A stretch of DNA of 31,246 nt from an uncultured Candidatus Melainabacteria bacterium (GCA_937895785.1 CALBKW010000101.1:1-31246), one strand, 5' to 3'. Positions 6,081 through 15,265 are shown, counted from the stretch's first letter. Notes: a model not told the origin generated them from the sequence alone. Numbers and translations are program-made.

Positions 6081-7862
6081 ATGGCAATTCAAAGTGTATC
6101 AGCTTACGACGTTACTCAAGTTCAACAATTGAACAGACCAAGAGGAAAGGGTAAGAGTGGTAAGTTAGGTAAGGCAACTCCTCCAATAAGTTACGAACCA
6201 AAGCAAGATACATTTGAAAAATCAGCTTACGATAAAGTAGGTTTTACGAACGAATTAGAGAGTATTAAGGACAACAATGGTAAATCTGTCTATAATGCTC
6301 AACACATTATGCAAATTTTAAAAAACGTTGATAGAGAACCTGCAAGATTAGAACCATTAAGAGATATGGCTCATTTATCAAATATGAAAGGCAAAGACTT
6401 GGCAAAAATTTCCTACGGAAAAGCTGATTCTTTAGCTATCGTAAATGAATTTTCTAAAAAGACAAAAGAAAATGGTAATCCAAAATATGCAAGTAGTCAT
6501 TTGATTAAATTCTCAGCACTTCCTGCACCAGATTTGGAAAGAATTAGACCATTAACAGAAACTACACTTGCGCCAAATGAAATGATTAATATTGCGCAAA
6601 ATAAAGAACTTGATTTGAAAAAGTTAGGCTCAAAAATTGTAGAAATGGAAAAATCCTGTGGTTCAAAATCTTTAGACAAAGTTTCTTTCAAAAAAGATAT
6701 TTATGACCCTGAAAATGCTTATGTAATTACAGGTAAAACTATTTTTGGTATTACAAAATCAGAGTTATTGGACAAAAATTTAAATAGACTTGCCGTTGAT
6801 AAAACTACTGAATATACTTCTGCAAGTGGTAAAATGTATGAATTAAGAAAAACAAACGATTATAGAAACAACACAATTTCTTCAGTTCGTTCATACATTG
6901 ATGATGAAGGTTATCCAAATGTTGAAAATCAAGTAAGAATCATCAAAGATAAAAATGGTAAAAAACTTAGAACTGAATTTATGACACCATCAGAGGTGAA
7001 AGGTGTTTATGATATCAAATATACTTATCCAGATGGAAAAGTAGAACAAATTTCTTCAGGTAAAATTGATAAGAAAACAGGTATTGTATCAGTAAAACGT
7101 GACATGAAATCGTTAGATGGTACAAGAACTCAATATTTGTACGAAAACGACCCACAAGGTAATAGAATTATTGATTACAAAATTACAGATGAAAAGGGTA
7201 AAACGTTATTAAATTACTCTCAATCTTTTGAAGTTGTAGATGATAATCATTTCATTTCATCTAAAAACGGTAAAGTTTACGAAATGACTGTAAGTAATGA
7301 CAAAAATACCTTGACTGTAAAAGACAGAGATACAAAAGAAGAAAATAATTTAAACCTAGGCAAAATGGTTAGAGGTAACAGAAAATCAATGCTTAACTTG
7401 TTGAAGAAATTTCCAGGAGAAGAATTGATTAATCTAAAAGATACAACAAATATTCTTAAAGGTGTTGATAAATTAGATGATTGTTGCTATTGGCCAGACA
7501 AAAAGGAAATTGATATTGTAGATGATTTCTATTCAGTATTGCACGAATTAGGCCATTCAAAAGATAACAATGGTGGAAATAGTCTTCTAACAAGGACTGA
7601 AGATATCCAAAAAGTGTATGATAAAGAAAGAGCTGCATTTAACAAAGCTTTCCCAAATGCACAAAGAGATCACATCAACTACTTTATTGACGTAGAAGAA
7701 CATTATTCAGGTTCAAGAGGTGGTTTAGAAGAAACAGTCGCAGAATCAAATGCACTATTAAATTCATATAATACACAAAATGATATTGCAGCTCGTTCTC
7801 AATATTTGCAACAATACTTTCCAAAAACAATTGCAAAAATGTCAGAATACTTGTTTAAATAA
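6081..7862 (+). CDS. Large HELGH zinc-metalloprotease-domain protein, paralogue 1
   Basis: This 593-residue protein pairs an N-terminal Lys-rich helical region with a central beta-rich region and a C-terminal zincin-like domain. The centre carries repeating PDGKVEQISSGK, DKKTGIVSVKR and DEKGKTLLNYSQSFEV strands, rather like beta-sheet toxin repeats. The metal motif is HELGH (His488, Glu489, His492), and ETVAE (Glu551/Glu555) is a good third-ligand candidate. HELGHxxD, then ETxAES, then YLQQYFPxTI resembles the layout of anthrax lethal-factor-like (ATLF, M34-like) domains, but that link is my inference. No signal peptide or membrane segment is seen. I start at the ATG at 6081 because MAIQSVSAYDV has the character of the family N-terminus; 32 in-frame codons upstream look non-coding. 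No clear ribosome site. A close paralogue follows after 47 bp. Confidence 0.75.
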   Translation: MAIQSVSAYDVTQVQQLNRPRGKGKSGKLGKATPPISYEPKQDTFEKSAYDKVGFTNELESIKDNNGKSVYNAQHIMQILKNVDREPARLEPLRDMAHLSNMKGKDLAKISYGKADSLAIVNEFSKKTKENGNPKYASSHLIKFSALPAPDLERIRPLTETTLAPNEMINIAQNKELDLKKLGSKIVEMEKSCGSKSLDKVSFKKDIYDPENAYVITGKTIFGITKSELLDKNLNRLAVDKTTEYTSASGKMYELRKTNDYRNNTISSVRSYIDDEGYPNVENQVRIIKDKNGKKLRTEFMTPSEVKGVYDIKYTYPDGKVEQISSGKIDKKTGIVSVKRDMKSLDGTRTQYLYENDPQGNRIIDYKITDEKGKTLLNYSQSFEVVDDNHFISSKNGKVYEMTVSNDKNTLTVKDRDTKEENNLNLGKMVRGNRKSMLNLLKKFPGEELINLKDTTNILKGVDKLDDCCYWPDKKEIDIVDDFYSVLHELGHSKDNNGGNSLLTRTEDIQKVYDKERAAFNKAFPNAQRDHINYFIDVEEHYSGSRGGLEETVAESNALLNSYNTQNDIAARSQYLQQYFPKTIAKMSEYLFK

Positions 7863-7909
7863 CAAGAATAAGGTAGAATAAAAAAACAAAGTAGAAAAAC
7901 GGTATAAAA

Positions 7910-9799
7910 ATGGAAATAAACAGAGTAAATACACCAAAAACTGTTGGTACAGAATTAAAAAAACAGACAACTAAAGTTAAAGACATAGGTTTAAAAAAAG
8001 ATAAATTTGAAAAGAATTTAACTCCAGATGCTGTAATGGAGACTATTTCAAATATAAAAGAAACTGATGGAAAAACAAATAAATTCCGTTATCCACAAGT
8101 AATGGAAGGTATTAAAAAATCATTAGAAGAGGATCCTAAAAAGTGTGCAATCGCACAAAAATTAGCACCTCAAAATAACATTTCTCAATTAGGTTTGAGA
8201 AATATTTTAGCACTTCCGTTTGATACAGTTAAGGATATTGCTGATATTGCAACAAAAAAAGACAAAAAAGATGACTTAAAATTTTCAACAACAAGCGAAG
8301 TTGAAGATGTTTATCATATGGAACCAAAAGACATCAAGAGAGTTGCACAATTAATTGATACTCCTTTGACAGGCAAAAATATTATCAAAACTGTTCAAGA
8401 ACCAACAAAGATTGATACCAAAAAATTAGCCGACAAAGTTAACGATATGGTTAAAACTCTTGGTGTAGACGGTTTAGAAGAAGTTACTTTTGCAAGAGAT
8501 GTTTACTCAAAAGGTGATTACACTCTTGTTGCTGTTAAAAAAGGCTTTGTAGATGATGATGATTTTACAAAAGCAGTTGTAAAAAATAACGACGTTACAA
8601 TGAAAGAAGTTATGGATAGCAAACTTAACCGCTATGCTCTTGAAACTTTGACTCACTACAAATCTCAAAATGGCAAAGAATATCAAATTAAAAAAGTTAA
8701 CGATTTGAGAAACAATACAACTGCAAAAACTCGTTATGAATTGAACGAAAAAGGCAGAGGTATAGTAACTCACGAAATTAGACTTGTAAAAGACAAAAAC
8801 GGTAAACTTCAAAGAACAGAATATACTGAACCATCTGATGTAAAAGGTATTTTTAACATCAAATATGTTATGCCAAATGGCAAGGTTAAAGAAGTTTCAT
8901 CTGCAAAAGTTGATAAAAAGACTGGCATTACAACAATTAAAAAGGATATGACTTCACCTCTAGGAGTTAGAACTCAATATTTATATGAAGATGACCCTCA
9001 AGGTAATAGAATTGTTGATTACAAAATTACAGACAAAAATGGTAAGGTTCTTTTAAATAATAGTGAATCTTTTGAAGTTGTTAATGACAAAAAATTCATT
9101 TCTTCTAAAAATGGTCACAAATACGAAATTTCAATACCTGAAAAAGGTTATGGAATTAATGTAAAAGACCTAGAAAATCCAAAAAGAACTGCAAAATTTG
9201 AACTTTTTGAAGATATTTCAGGTATGCAAGAACCAATTTTGAATGTTCTAAAACAAATGCCTGGAGAAGAATTATTCAAACTAAAACAATCAACAAACAA
9301 ATTGGTTGGTATTCCAGATGTTTTAAGTTCTTACTCTCAAACAACAGAGGCAGAACGTAAAATTGTAACAGGTAATGATTTGTTTGTAATTCTTCATGAA
9401 TTAGGTCACGCCTGCGATGTAAAAGATGTTGATATGAAAAAACAAAAGGAAACTGTTGAAAATGCTTTGTTTAATGATAAAAAATTCAATCAAATTTACG
9501 AAAAAGAAAAGAAAGCATTTAACAAAGCTTATCCAGATGCACAAAGAAACCACATTGCATACTTTATTAACCACGAAACTCACTACAACGGTGAAATCGG
9601 TGGTAAAAAAGAAACAATTGCAGAATCAAATGCTCTTTTAACAACAGCAAAAACTCATGAAGTTTTAGGTATTCGTTCTCAATACTTACAACAAAACTTC
9701 CCAGAAACAATTGCATACTTAGATAAAAAGCTTGCAGAAGTTCCTAAAAAACCGATTGAATATTCTAAAAAAGAACTTCCAGATGGCTGGAGTCACTAA
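7910..9799 (+). CDS. Large HELGH zinc-metalloprotease-domain protein, paralogue 2
   Basis: This 629-residue protein is a tandem paralogue of the gene before it, colinear along most of its length. The closest stretch is the central region (QYLYEDDPQGNRIVDYKIT, SFEVV, FISSKNG). Its HELGH motif is at His496-His500, and ETIAE (Glu568/Glu572) is the likely third ligand, followed by RSQYLQQNFPETIAYLD. The C-terminus has an additional Lys/Pro-rich tail. The N-terminus (MEINRVNTPKTVG) differs from that of paralogue 1, which suggests the N-terminus is a variable targeting or secretion region. Again no classical signal peptide is seen. It probably shares a transcript with paralogue 1, and a strong terminator follows. 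Role unknown; a secreted or injected protease acting on host or competitor proteins is possible. Confidence 0.75.
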   Translation: MEINRVNTPKTVGTELKKQTTKVKDIGLKKDKFEKNLTPDAVMETISNIKETDGKTNKFRYPQVMEGIKKSLEEDPKKCAIAQKLAPQNNISQLGLRNILALPFDTVKDIADIATKKDKKDDLKFSTTSEVEDVYHMEPKDIKRVAQLIDTPLTGKNIIKTVQEPTKIDTKKLADKVNDMVKTLGVDGLEEVTFARDVYSKGDYTLVAVKKGFVDDDDFTKAVVKNNDVTMKEVMDSKLNRYALETLTHYKSQNGKEYQIKKVNDLRNNTTAKTRYELNEKGRGIVTHEIRLVKDKNGKLQRTEYTEPSDVKGIFNIKYVMPNGKVKEVSSAKVDKKTGITTIKKDMTSPLGVRTQYLYEDDPQGNRIVDYKITDKNGKVLLNNSESFEVVNDKKFISSKNGHKYEISIPEKGYGINVKDLENPKRTAKFELFEDISGMQEPILNVLKQMPGEELFKLKQSTNKLVGIPDVLSSYSQTTEAERKIVTGNDLFVILHELGHACDVKDVDMKKQKETVENALFNDKKFNQIYEKEKKAFNKAYPDAQRNHIAYFINHETHYNGEIGGKKETIAESNALLTTAKTHEVLGIRSQYLQQNFPETIAYLDKKLAEVPKKPIEYSKKELPDGWSH

Positions 9800-9823
9800 G
9801 GTTTAATAAATTTAATTTATATC

Positions 9824-9863
9824 GGAAGCGCCGAGGTTGAAAACCTCGGCGCTTCCTTTTGTT
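9824..9863 (+). terminator. Strong intrinsic terminator after the tandem protease genes
   Basis: GGAAGCGCCGAGGTT (9824-9838) pairs with AACCTCGGCGCTTCC (9842-9856) and is followed by TTTTGTT. It ends the + strand pair before the convergent leuS gene. Confidence 0.9.
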
Positions 9864-9873
9864 ATTTAATGTG

Positions 9874-12351
9874 TTATTTTACAACAATGTTTACCAATTT
9901 TTTAGGTACAACGATGACTTTAATAACTTGTTTGCCTTCTGTTGCATCTTTAACCTTTTGACTTTCAAGAGCTACTTTTTTCAACTCTTCTTGGTCTAAG
10001 GCCTCATCAACTTCAATTTTGTCACGAACTTTACCGTTGATTTGAACAACTAATGTGATTGAGCTTGCTTTTGCAAGGTTTTCGTCATATTCACACCATT
10101 TTTCGTCGTGAATTGAAGTTTTTGCACCTAATGAAGTCCAAACTTCTTCAGTCATGTGAACTGCAACAGGTGACATTAATTTCATTAATGTTAAAATTGC
10201 AAAACTGAACACGTTTTTGTCTTCATCGTTCCATTGAGCTTTATTAGTCCAATCAGAAATGTAATTTGCTAATTCTCTATATTTAGAAATTACAGTATTG
10301 AATTGGAAATCATTTGCGATGTCGTTAGTTATACCTTTAATTGAGATATGAACCATACGAACCAAATCATCGTTAGCTTTTGTACGAGTTTCTGGAACTT
10401 TGTAATCAAAAGAAATTTTGTCTTGGTTTGTTGAAACTAATCTCCAAACTCTGTTTAAGAATTTGTAACAACCTTCAACACCTGCATCTGACCAATCGAA
10501 ATCTCTTGCTGGAGGCGAATCTGAAAGAATAAATGTTCTTGCAGTATCAGCCCCGTAATTTTTAAAGATTTCATCTGGGTCTACTGTGTTTCCTTTTGAT
10601 TTTGACATTTTAGAACCGTCTTTAAGAACCATACCTTGAGTTAACAAGTTTTTGAATGGCTCGTCAAAGCCAACAAGTCCTAAATCGTGTAATGCTTTTG
10701 TAAAGAATCTTGAGTATAACAAGTGAAGAATGGCATGTTCAATACCACCTACGTATTGGTCAACTGGTAACCATTTGTCAACTAATTCTTTATCAAAACA
10801 TTTTTCAGAGTTTCTAGCATCAGAATAACGTAAATAATACCAGCTAGAACACATAAATGTATCCATTGTGTCAGTTTCTCTAACAGCATGTCCTCCACAA
10901 ACAGGACAAACAGTGTCTTTGAATGTTTTAGATGTTGTAATTGGTGATTTACCTACTACAGAGAAATCAACATCTTTTGGTAATAATACTGGAAGTTGAT
11001 CTTCTGGAACAGGTTGGATACCGCATTTGTCACAATAAACAACAGGTATTGGAGCGCCCCAATATCTTTGACGAGAAACTAACCAATCTCTTAGTCTGAA
11101 TTGAGTTTTAAATTCACCAAAACCATTGTCTACAGCAAATTGAGTGATTGCTTTTTTCGCATCAACATTTTTCATTCCGTTAAATTCACCAGAATTTATC
11201 ATTACACCTTCTTCAGTGTAAGCGTTTGTCATTTCGTCAACATTTAATTCTTTGTCTTTTGGTGAAATAACAACCTTCATTGGTAAATTATATTTTTTAG
11301 CGAAAGCAAAATCTCTTTCATCGTGTGTTGGAACTGCCATTACAGCACCAGTACCATATTCTACTAATGCATAATCAGCAGTCCATAGAGGGAATTTTTC
11401 GCCAGTGAATGGATTGATTGCGTGAGTTCCTAAAGGAACACCTGTTTTAACTCTATCTGTAGAAAGTCTTTCAATTTCAGTAAGTTTACGTGCATTTGCT
11501 CTATATTCTTCAACAGCTTGTTTATTTTCTTCAGTTGTAAGAGTTTCGATATCTTTATATTCAGGTGCTACAACAAGGTATGTAATACCAAATGCTGTAT
11601 CTGGACGAGTTGTGTAAACTGGAATTTCCATGTCTTTTTCTGCAACTTTGAATTTTAGGATTGCACCTTGAGATTTTCCAATCCAATTTGCTTGCATTGT
11701 TTTAACGTTGTCGCCCCAACCTTCAAGTTTATCAAGGTCTTTAAGGAGTCTATCTGCGTAGTCTGTAATTTTTAAGAACCATTGTGATAAATATTTCTTT
11801 TCTACAACGCTATCGCATCTCCAACATTTGCCATCGATAACTTGTTCGTTTGCAAGCACTGTACCGCAACTGTCACACCAGTTTACGGCAGCTTCTTTTT
11901 TGTAAGCTAAACCTTTTTTGTACAATTGTAAGAACAACCATTGAGTCCATTTGTAATAATCAGGTTTACAAGTTGTAACTTCTCTATCCCAATCATAAGA
12001 AAGACCCAACATTTTAAGTTGTTTTGTCATGTATGCAATGTTCTCGTCTGTCCAAGCTTCAGGATTAGCGCCGTGTTTCATGGCTGCATTTTCAGCAGGT
12101 AAACCGAAACTATCCCAACCCATTGGATGAAGTACGTTGTAACCTTGCATTTTTTTGAAACGAGCAATTACGTCTGTAATTGTATAGTTTCTAACGTGTC
12201 CCATATGAAGTTTTCCGCTCGGATATGGGAACATTGACAATGCATAATATTTAGGTTTGTCACTGTCATTTGAAGTGTGGAAAGTATGGTTATCTTCCCA
12301 ATACTTTTGCCATTTTTTTTCTATTTCTTGTGGAAAGTACTCTTTATTCAT
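9874..12351 (-). CDS. leuS: Leucyl-tRNA synthetase
   Basis: LeuS charges tRNA-Leu. The 825-residue length is typical of the bacterial enzyme. The class I motifs are HMGH (49-52, in YPSGKLHMGHVRNYTITD) and KMSKS (581-585). The segment CDSCGTVLANEQV...CWRCD and the later CDKCG...CPVCGG are the zinc-binding elements. The CP1 editing domain is present (TTRPDTAFGITYLVVAPE and the downstream GTGAVMAVPTHDERD). The C-terminal anticodon-binding region and the small C-terminal domain (VQINGKVRDKIEV) are intact. The gene is monocistronic as far as the window shows, with a GGGAA ribosome site, and is divergent from acpS. Confidence 0.98.
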   Translation of the reverse strand: MNKEYFPQEIEKKWQKYWEDNHTFHTSNDSDKPKYYALSMFPYPSGKLHMGHVRNYTITDVIARFKKMQGYNVLHPMGWDSFGLPAENAAMKHGANPEAWTDENIAYMTKQLKMLGLSYDWDREVTTCKPDYYKWTQWLFLQLYKKGLAYKKEAAVNWCDSCGTVLANEQVIDGKCWRCDSVVEKKYLSQWFLKITDYADRLLKDLDKLEGWGDNVKTMQANWIGKSQGAILKFKVAEKDMEIPVYTTRPDTAFGITYLVVAPEYKDIETLTTEENKQAVEEYRANARKLTEIERLSTDRVKTGVPLGTHAINPFTGEKFPLWTADYALVEYGTGAVMAVPTHDERDFAFAKKYNLPMKVVISPKDKELNVDEMTNAYTEEGVMINSGEFNGMKNVDAKKAITQFAVDNGFGEFKTQFRLRDWLVSRQRYWGAPIPVVYCDKCGIQPVPEDQLPVLLPKDVDFSVVGKSPITTSKTFKDTVCPVCGGHAVRETDTMDTFMCSSWYYLRYSDARNSEKCFDKELVDKWLPVDQYVGGIEHAILHLLYSRFFTKALHDLGLVGFDEPFKNLLTQGMVLKDGSKMSKSKGNTVDPDEIFKNYGADTARTFILSDSPPARDFDWSDAGVEGCYKFLNRVWRLVSTNQDKISFDYKVPETRTKANDDLVRMVHISIKGITNDIANDFQFNTVISKYRELANYISDWTNKAQWNDEDKNVFSFAILTLMKLMSPVAVHMTEEVWTSLGAKTSIHDEKWCEYDENLAKASSITLVVQINGKVRDKIEVDEALDQEELKKVALESQKVKDATEGKQVIKVIVVPKKLVNIVVK

Positions 12352-12379
12352 GTTTTTCCCTTCATAATTACTGTATAAT

Positions 12380-12403
12380 TTTATTTTACCATGATAAAAT
12401 AAA
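12380..12403. promoter_or_regulatory. 9-bp inverted repeat between leuS and acpS
   Basis: TTTATTTTA (12380-12388) is repeated inverted at 12395-12403 with a 6-base centre. It lies in the 86-bp divergent promoter region. It may be an operator, but it is purely AT and could arise by chance. Confidence 0.25.
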
Positions 12404-12437
12404 TTAGAATATAGAATATTAAAAAGAGGTAAAATTT

Positions 12438-12776
12438 ATGCAAATTGGTGTAGATATTGAAGATAGCAACAGATTTGAATATCGTTCAAAACAACTTTTA
12501 GACAAAATTTTCACACATAGTGAGCAAGAATACTGTTTGGCACAAGCAAAACCTTCTCAACATTTTGCAGGTAAATTCTGTGCAAAAGAAGCTTGTATTA
12601 AAGCTCTTCAACAGTATGGGATTACAGGTGTTTATTTGACTGATATTGAAACTTATCACGATAAAAATGGTTGCCCAAAACTTAGACTTTTGAAAAAAAT
12701 ATCTAAAAATCTTCGTTTTAAATTGAGTATTTCTCATGACAAAACAAAAGCAATTGCGTTTGTTATTGCAAAGTAA
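12438..12776 (+). CDS. acpS: Holo-[acyl-carrier-protein] synthase
   Basis: AcpS transfers the 4'-phosphopantetheine arm from CoA to acyl carrier protein, activating fatty acid synthesis. The 112-residue length fits the trimeric AcpS type. Visible signatures are GVDIEDSNRF (Mg-binding Asp6), HFAGKFCAKEACIKAL with the metal/catalytic Glu51, and the C-terminal SISHDKTKAIAFVIA strand. An AAAGAGG ribosome site precedes the ATG. The gene is transcribed divergently from leuS and ends in a shared bidirectional terminator. Confidence 0.95.
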   Translation: MQIGVDIEDSNRFEYRSKQLLDKIFTHSEQEYCLAQAKPSQHFAGKFCAKEACIKALQQYGITGVYLTDIETYHDKNGCPKLRLLKKISKNLRFKLSISHDKTKAIAFVIAK

Positions 12777-12784
12777 ATTTAATT

Positions 12785-12829
12785 AAACAAGTAGGCGGTT
12801 CGCTTATGCGAACCGCCTACTTGTTTATT
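12785..12829. terminator. Bidirectional hairpin between acpS and the coiled-coil gene
   Basis: A 19-bp perfect stem (12785-12803 with 12808-12826) has a 4-base TTAT loop and T-rich ends on both strands. It lies between two converging genes and probably stops transcription from both sides. Confidence 0.85.
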
Positions 12830-12852
12830 CCTATTATTTTATTCAAAGTCGA

Positions 12853-14112
12853 TTAAACTTCTTTTTTCTTTTTGCCTTCTTCATCAACTTCTTTTTCATT
12901 AGTTGTTGCTGGAGTAGGTGTTTCATTTTTTGTTTCTGGAGTTGCAACTGTATCGGCTTTTGTGTCTGCTTTAGTTTCGCTTACTGCGGATACTTCATCA
13001 GACAAATTACTAACTGCAGAATCAGCTTCTGTATTTGTTTCGATTGCTATATCATTATTGCTAGCAACGGTTTCTGCCATTTTTAATTGACTATTTGCAA
13101 CTTGATTTAACTTGTTTGCTGCCTCCATACCTGCTTGACCAATTTTTCTGTTTTGAGAACCGAATAGTGAGCCTATAGTTCCAAAGATTCCAGCACCAGT
13201 GATTCCACCACCGATGTTAAGACCCACGCTAGATTTAATGGAAGTGTTTGTTAATCCAACGTCATTGTGAGTAACCTTCACTTTTGACATGCTAACGCCA
13301 CCGATAGCTCCACCGATAACGCTACCAGCTATAGCTCCAATTTTACCAGCTTTTGAACCTTTTTTATATAGCTTTGTTGACATATCATTAGTTTCTTTTG
13401 CAAAATCTATGCCTTTTTGCGCTTCGCTATGACTTTCGTTTACATATTTTGTAAGAACATCTAAATCGCTCATTGTTTTTTCTGTTTCAGCATTCAAGTC
13501 TGCAACTACAGCTTCTTTTTCCGAAACTTTTGAATTACCATTTTGTGCTATATCTTTGATGTCACCTTGTAATTCTTCAGCTTTTGCCTCATCGCTTTCT
13601 GTCGCTTCGCCAGATTCTATTTTTTCGTTAACAGTTTCTAATTCTTTTTCTTTAGTTTCAATTTCTTCATTCATATCATCAACAATTTCACGAACAACAG
13701 CTCGTTCATCTTCTGCTTGAGCAATATTTGCTGTTGCAATGTCTTGTTTTTCCAAAATAAAATTGCTAAATCCACTAATTTCTTTTAATGTTGCACTCAA
13801 GGTTTCAGTATTTTCGTTAGCTTTTGCGGTAAATTGTTTTACCATTGATTTCAAACTAGCACCTTCTTCTTCTAGTTGTTTTTTGAAATCGGCAGCGCTT
13901 TGCATACCAGTAGATTCTTCAGTGTTTTCACCGTCGACATTGTACTCAACCTGATTATCATCTTTTGTTTCGTTGGTAATCTCTTTAGCATCTTTTTCTG
14001 AAACAGTACTTTCAGCCTTTTTAAAGACATCATCTGGAACTTGAACGCCCTTTTGTTTCATTTCCAAAATTTGATTTGCTGAATAACTATTCCAATTTAT
14101 ACCTTGAACCAT
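12853..14112 (-). CDS. Unknown coiled-coil protein with glycine-zipper segments
   Basis: I do not recognise a family for this 419-residue protein. Residues 1-75 are polar, with a short conserved-looking start (MVQGINWNSYSANQILEMK). Residues about 76-245 are charged and heptad-like, predicted as long coiled coil (ERAVVREIVDDMNEEIETKEKELETVNEKI). Residues 253-275 (GSKAGKIGAIAGSVIGGAIGG) and 297-318 (GLNIGGGITGAGIFGTIGSLFG) are two glycine-rich, weakly hydrophobic segments of glycine-zipper type that could enter a membrane. The tail is Thr/Ala/Glu-rich and disordered, ending in a lysine cluster. There is no signal peptide. The coiled coil plus paired hydrophobic segments recall translocator or pore-forming secreted proteins, but this is only structural resemblance. 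A weak ribosome site precedes the ATG. Confidence 0.6.
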   Translation of the reverse strand: MVQGINWNSYSANQILEMKQKGVQVPDDVFKKAESTVSEKDAKEITNETKDDNQVEYNVDGENTEESTGMQSAADFKKQLEEEGASLKSMVKQFTAKANENTETLSATLKEISGFSNFILEKQDIATANIAQAEDERAVVREIVDDMNEEIETKEKELETVNEKIESGEATESDEAKAEELQGDIKDIAQNGNSKVSEKEAVVADLNAETEKTMSDLDVLTKYVNESHSEAQKGIDFAKETNDMSTKLYKKGSKAGKIGAIAGSVIGGAIGGVSMSKVKVTHNDVGLTNTSIKSSVGLNIGGGITGAGIFGTIGSLFGSQNRKIGQAGMEAANKLNQVANSQLKMAETVASNNDIAIETNTEADSAVSNLSDEVSAVSETKADTKADTVATPETKNETPTPATTNEKEVDEEGKKKKEV

Positions 14113-14214
14113 AAATTCACACTTTCATAATTTACCCATATTTTAATATCGGTATGCCTGAAAAAAACTTTACACATGCTTTTAGGTATATTTACAATCT
14201 GTTACATTTGTTTG

Positions 14215-14223
14215 TGCTAGTAT
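14215..14223 (+). promoter_or_regulatory. Possible extended -10 promoter element
   Basis: TGCTAGTAT is an extended -10 (TGN plus TAGTAT) about 32 bases before the activase start codon. An AAGGAAG ribosome site follows at 14241. No good -35 box is seen. Confidence 0.4.
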
Positions 14224-14254
14224 TTAATTACAAAAAAGAAAAGGAAGTATAAAT

Positions 14255-15265
14255 ATGGCACTAACAGTATATTTAGGTATAGACGTAGGTTCAGTTACAA
14301 CAAAATTAGCTTTGGTTGATGAAAACGGTAAATACGTTGATAGTTATATGTTAAGAACTGCAGGTAAACCAGTAATGGCGGTTCAAGAAGGTTTGAAACA
14401 TTTAAAATCACAAGCAACTCAAGAATATGATGTAAAAGGTGTTGGTACAACAGGTTCAGGTCGTAACTTAGCTGGCGCATTAGTTGGTGCAGATATTATT
14501 AAAAACGAAATTACAGCTCACGCAGTAGCTGCAAGTGTTAATATCCCTGGGGTTCAAACAATTCTTGAAATTGGCGGACAAGACAGTAAAATTATTATTT
14601 TGAGAGATGGTATTGTTACTGATTTTGCTATGAATACAGTTTGTGCAGCAGGTACAGGAAGTTTCTTAGACCACCAAGCACAACGTTTGAATGTTCCAAT
14701 TGAAGAATTTGGTGATACAGCATTAAAATCTACAAATCCAGCCCGTATTGCAGGTCGTTGCGGTGTATTTGCGGAAAGTGACTTGATTCACAAGCAGCAA
14801 TTGGGATATCCAGTAGAGGATTTATTATACGGTCTTTGTCAAGCATTAGTTAGAAACTATTTAGCAAACCTAGCATTAGGAAAAGATTTGTTACCAACAA
14901 TCTCATTCCAAGGTGGTGTTGCAACTAATAAGGGTATGGTTAAGGCATTTGAAGAAGAATTAAAAACAAAAATTGTAGTTCCTGAAAATCACCAAACAAT
15001 GGGTGCTATCGGTGCTGCGTTATTGGCAATGGAAAATCATCAATATACTGAAAAACCAACAACATTTAGAGGCTGGGAAGTTGGTGATATGCATTTTGCT
15101 TCAATTACTTGTGATTGCAATGGTTGCTCTAACCAATGTGAAGTTATTACAATTGTTGAAGGTATGGACGAACACAACCACCCTCACTATGAAAATATCA
15201 AAGATATTCAAGGTAATATCATTGCACGTTGGGGCGGTACTTGTGGACGTTGGGATATTGCCTAA
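14255..15265 (+). CDS. BadF/HgdC-type acyl-CoA dehydratase activase with Cys-rich tail
   Basis: This is an ATP-dependent activase of the BadF/BadG/BcrA/HgdC family. These homodimers carry one [4Fe-4S] cluster and feed electrons to 2-hydroxyacyl-CoA dehydratases or benzoyl-CoA reductases, and they mark anaerobic metabolism. Visible are the ASKHA ATPase phosphate loop LGIDVGSVTTKLAL (7-20), EIGGQDSKII (105-114), VCAAGTGSFLD (Cys130) and GRCGVFAESDLIH (Cys169), the two cluster-binding cysteines, and FQGGVATNKGMVKAFE. The last 55 residues are unusual: Cys286, 288, 291, 295 and 330 form a tail like the linker in very large YjiL-type fusion proteins. No dehydratase subunits are nearby, so the partner is unknown. 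The next gene follows after 25 bp. Confidence 0.85.
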   Translation: MALTVYLGIDVGSVTTKLALVDENGKYVDSYMLRTAGKPVMAVQEGLKHLKSQATQEYDVKGVGTTGSGRNLAGALVGADIIKNEITAHAVAASVNIPGVQTILEIGGQDSKIIILRDGIVTDFAMNTVCAAGTGSFLDHQAQRLNVPIEEFGDTALKSTNPARIAGRCGVFAESDLIHKQQLGYPVEDLLYGLCQALVRNYLANLALGKDLLPTISFQGGVATNKGMVKAFEEELKTKIVVPENHQTMGAIGAALLAMENHQYTEKPTTFRGWEVGDMHFASITCDCNGCSNQCEVITIVEGMDEHNHPHYENIKDIQGNIIARWGGTCGRWDIA

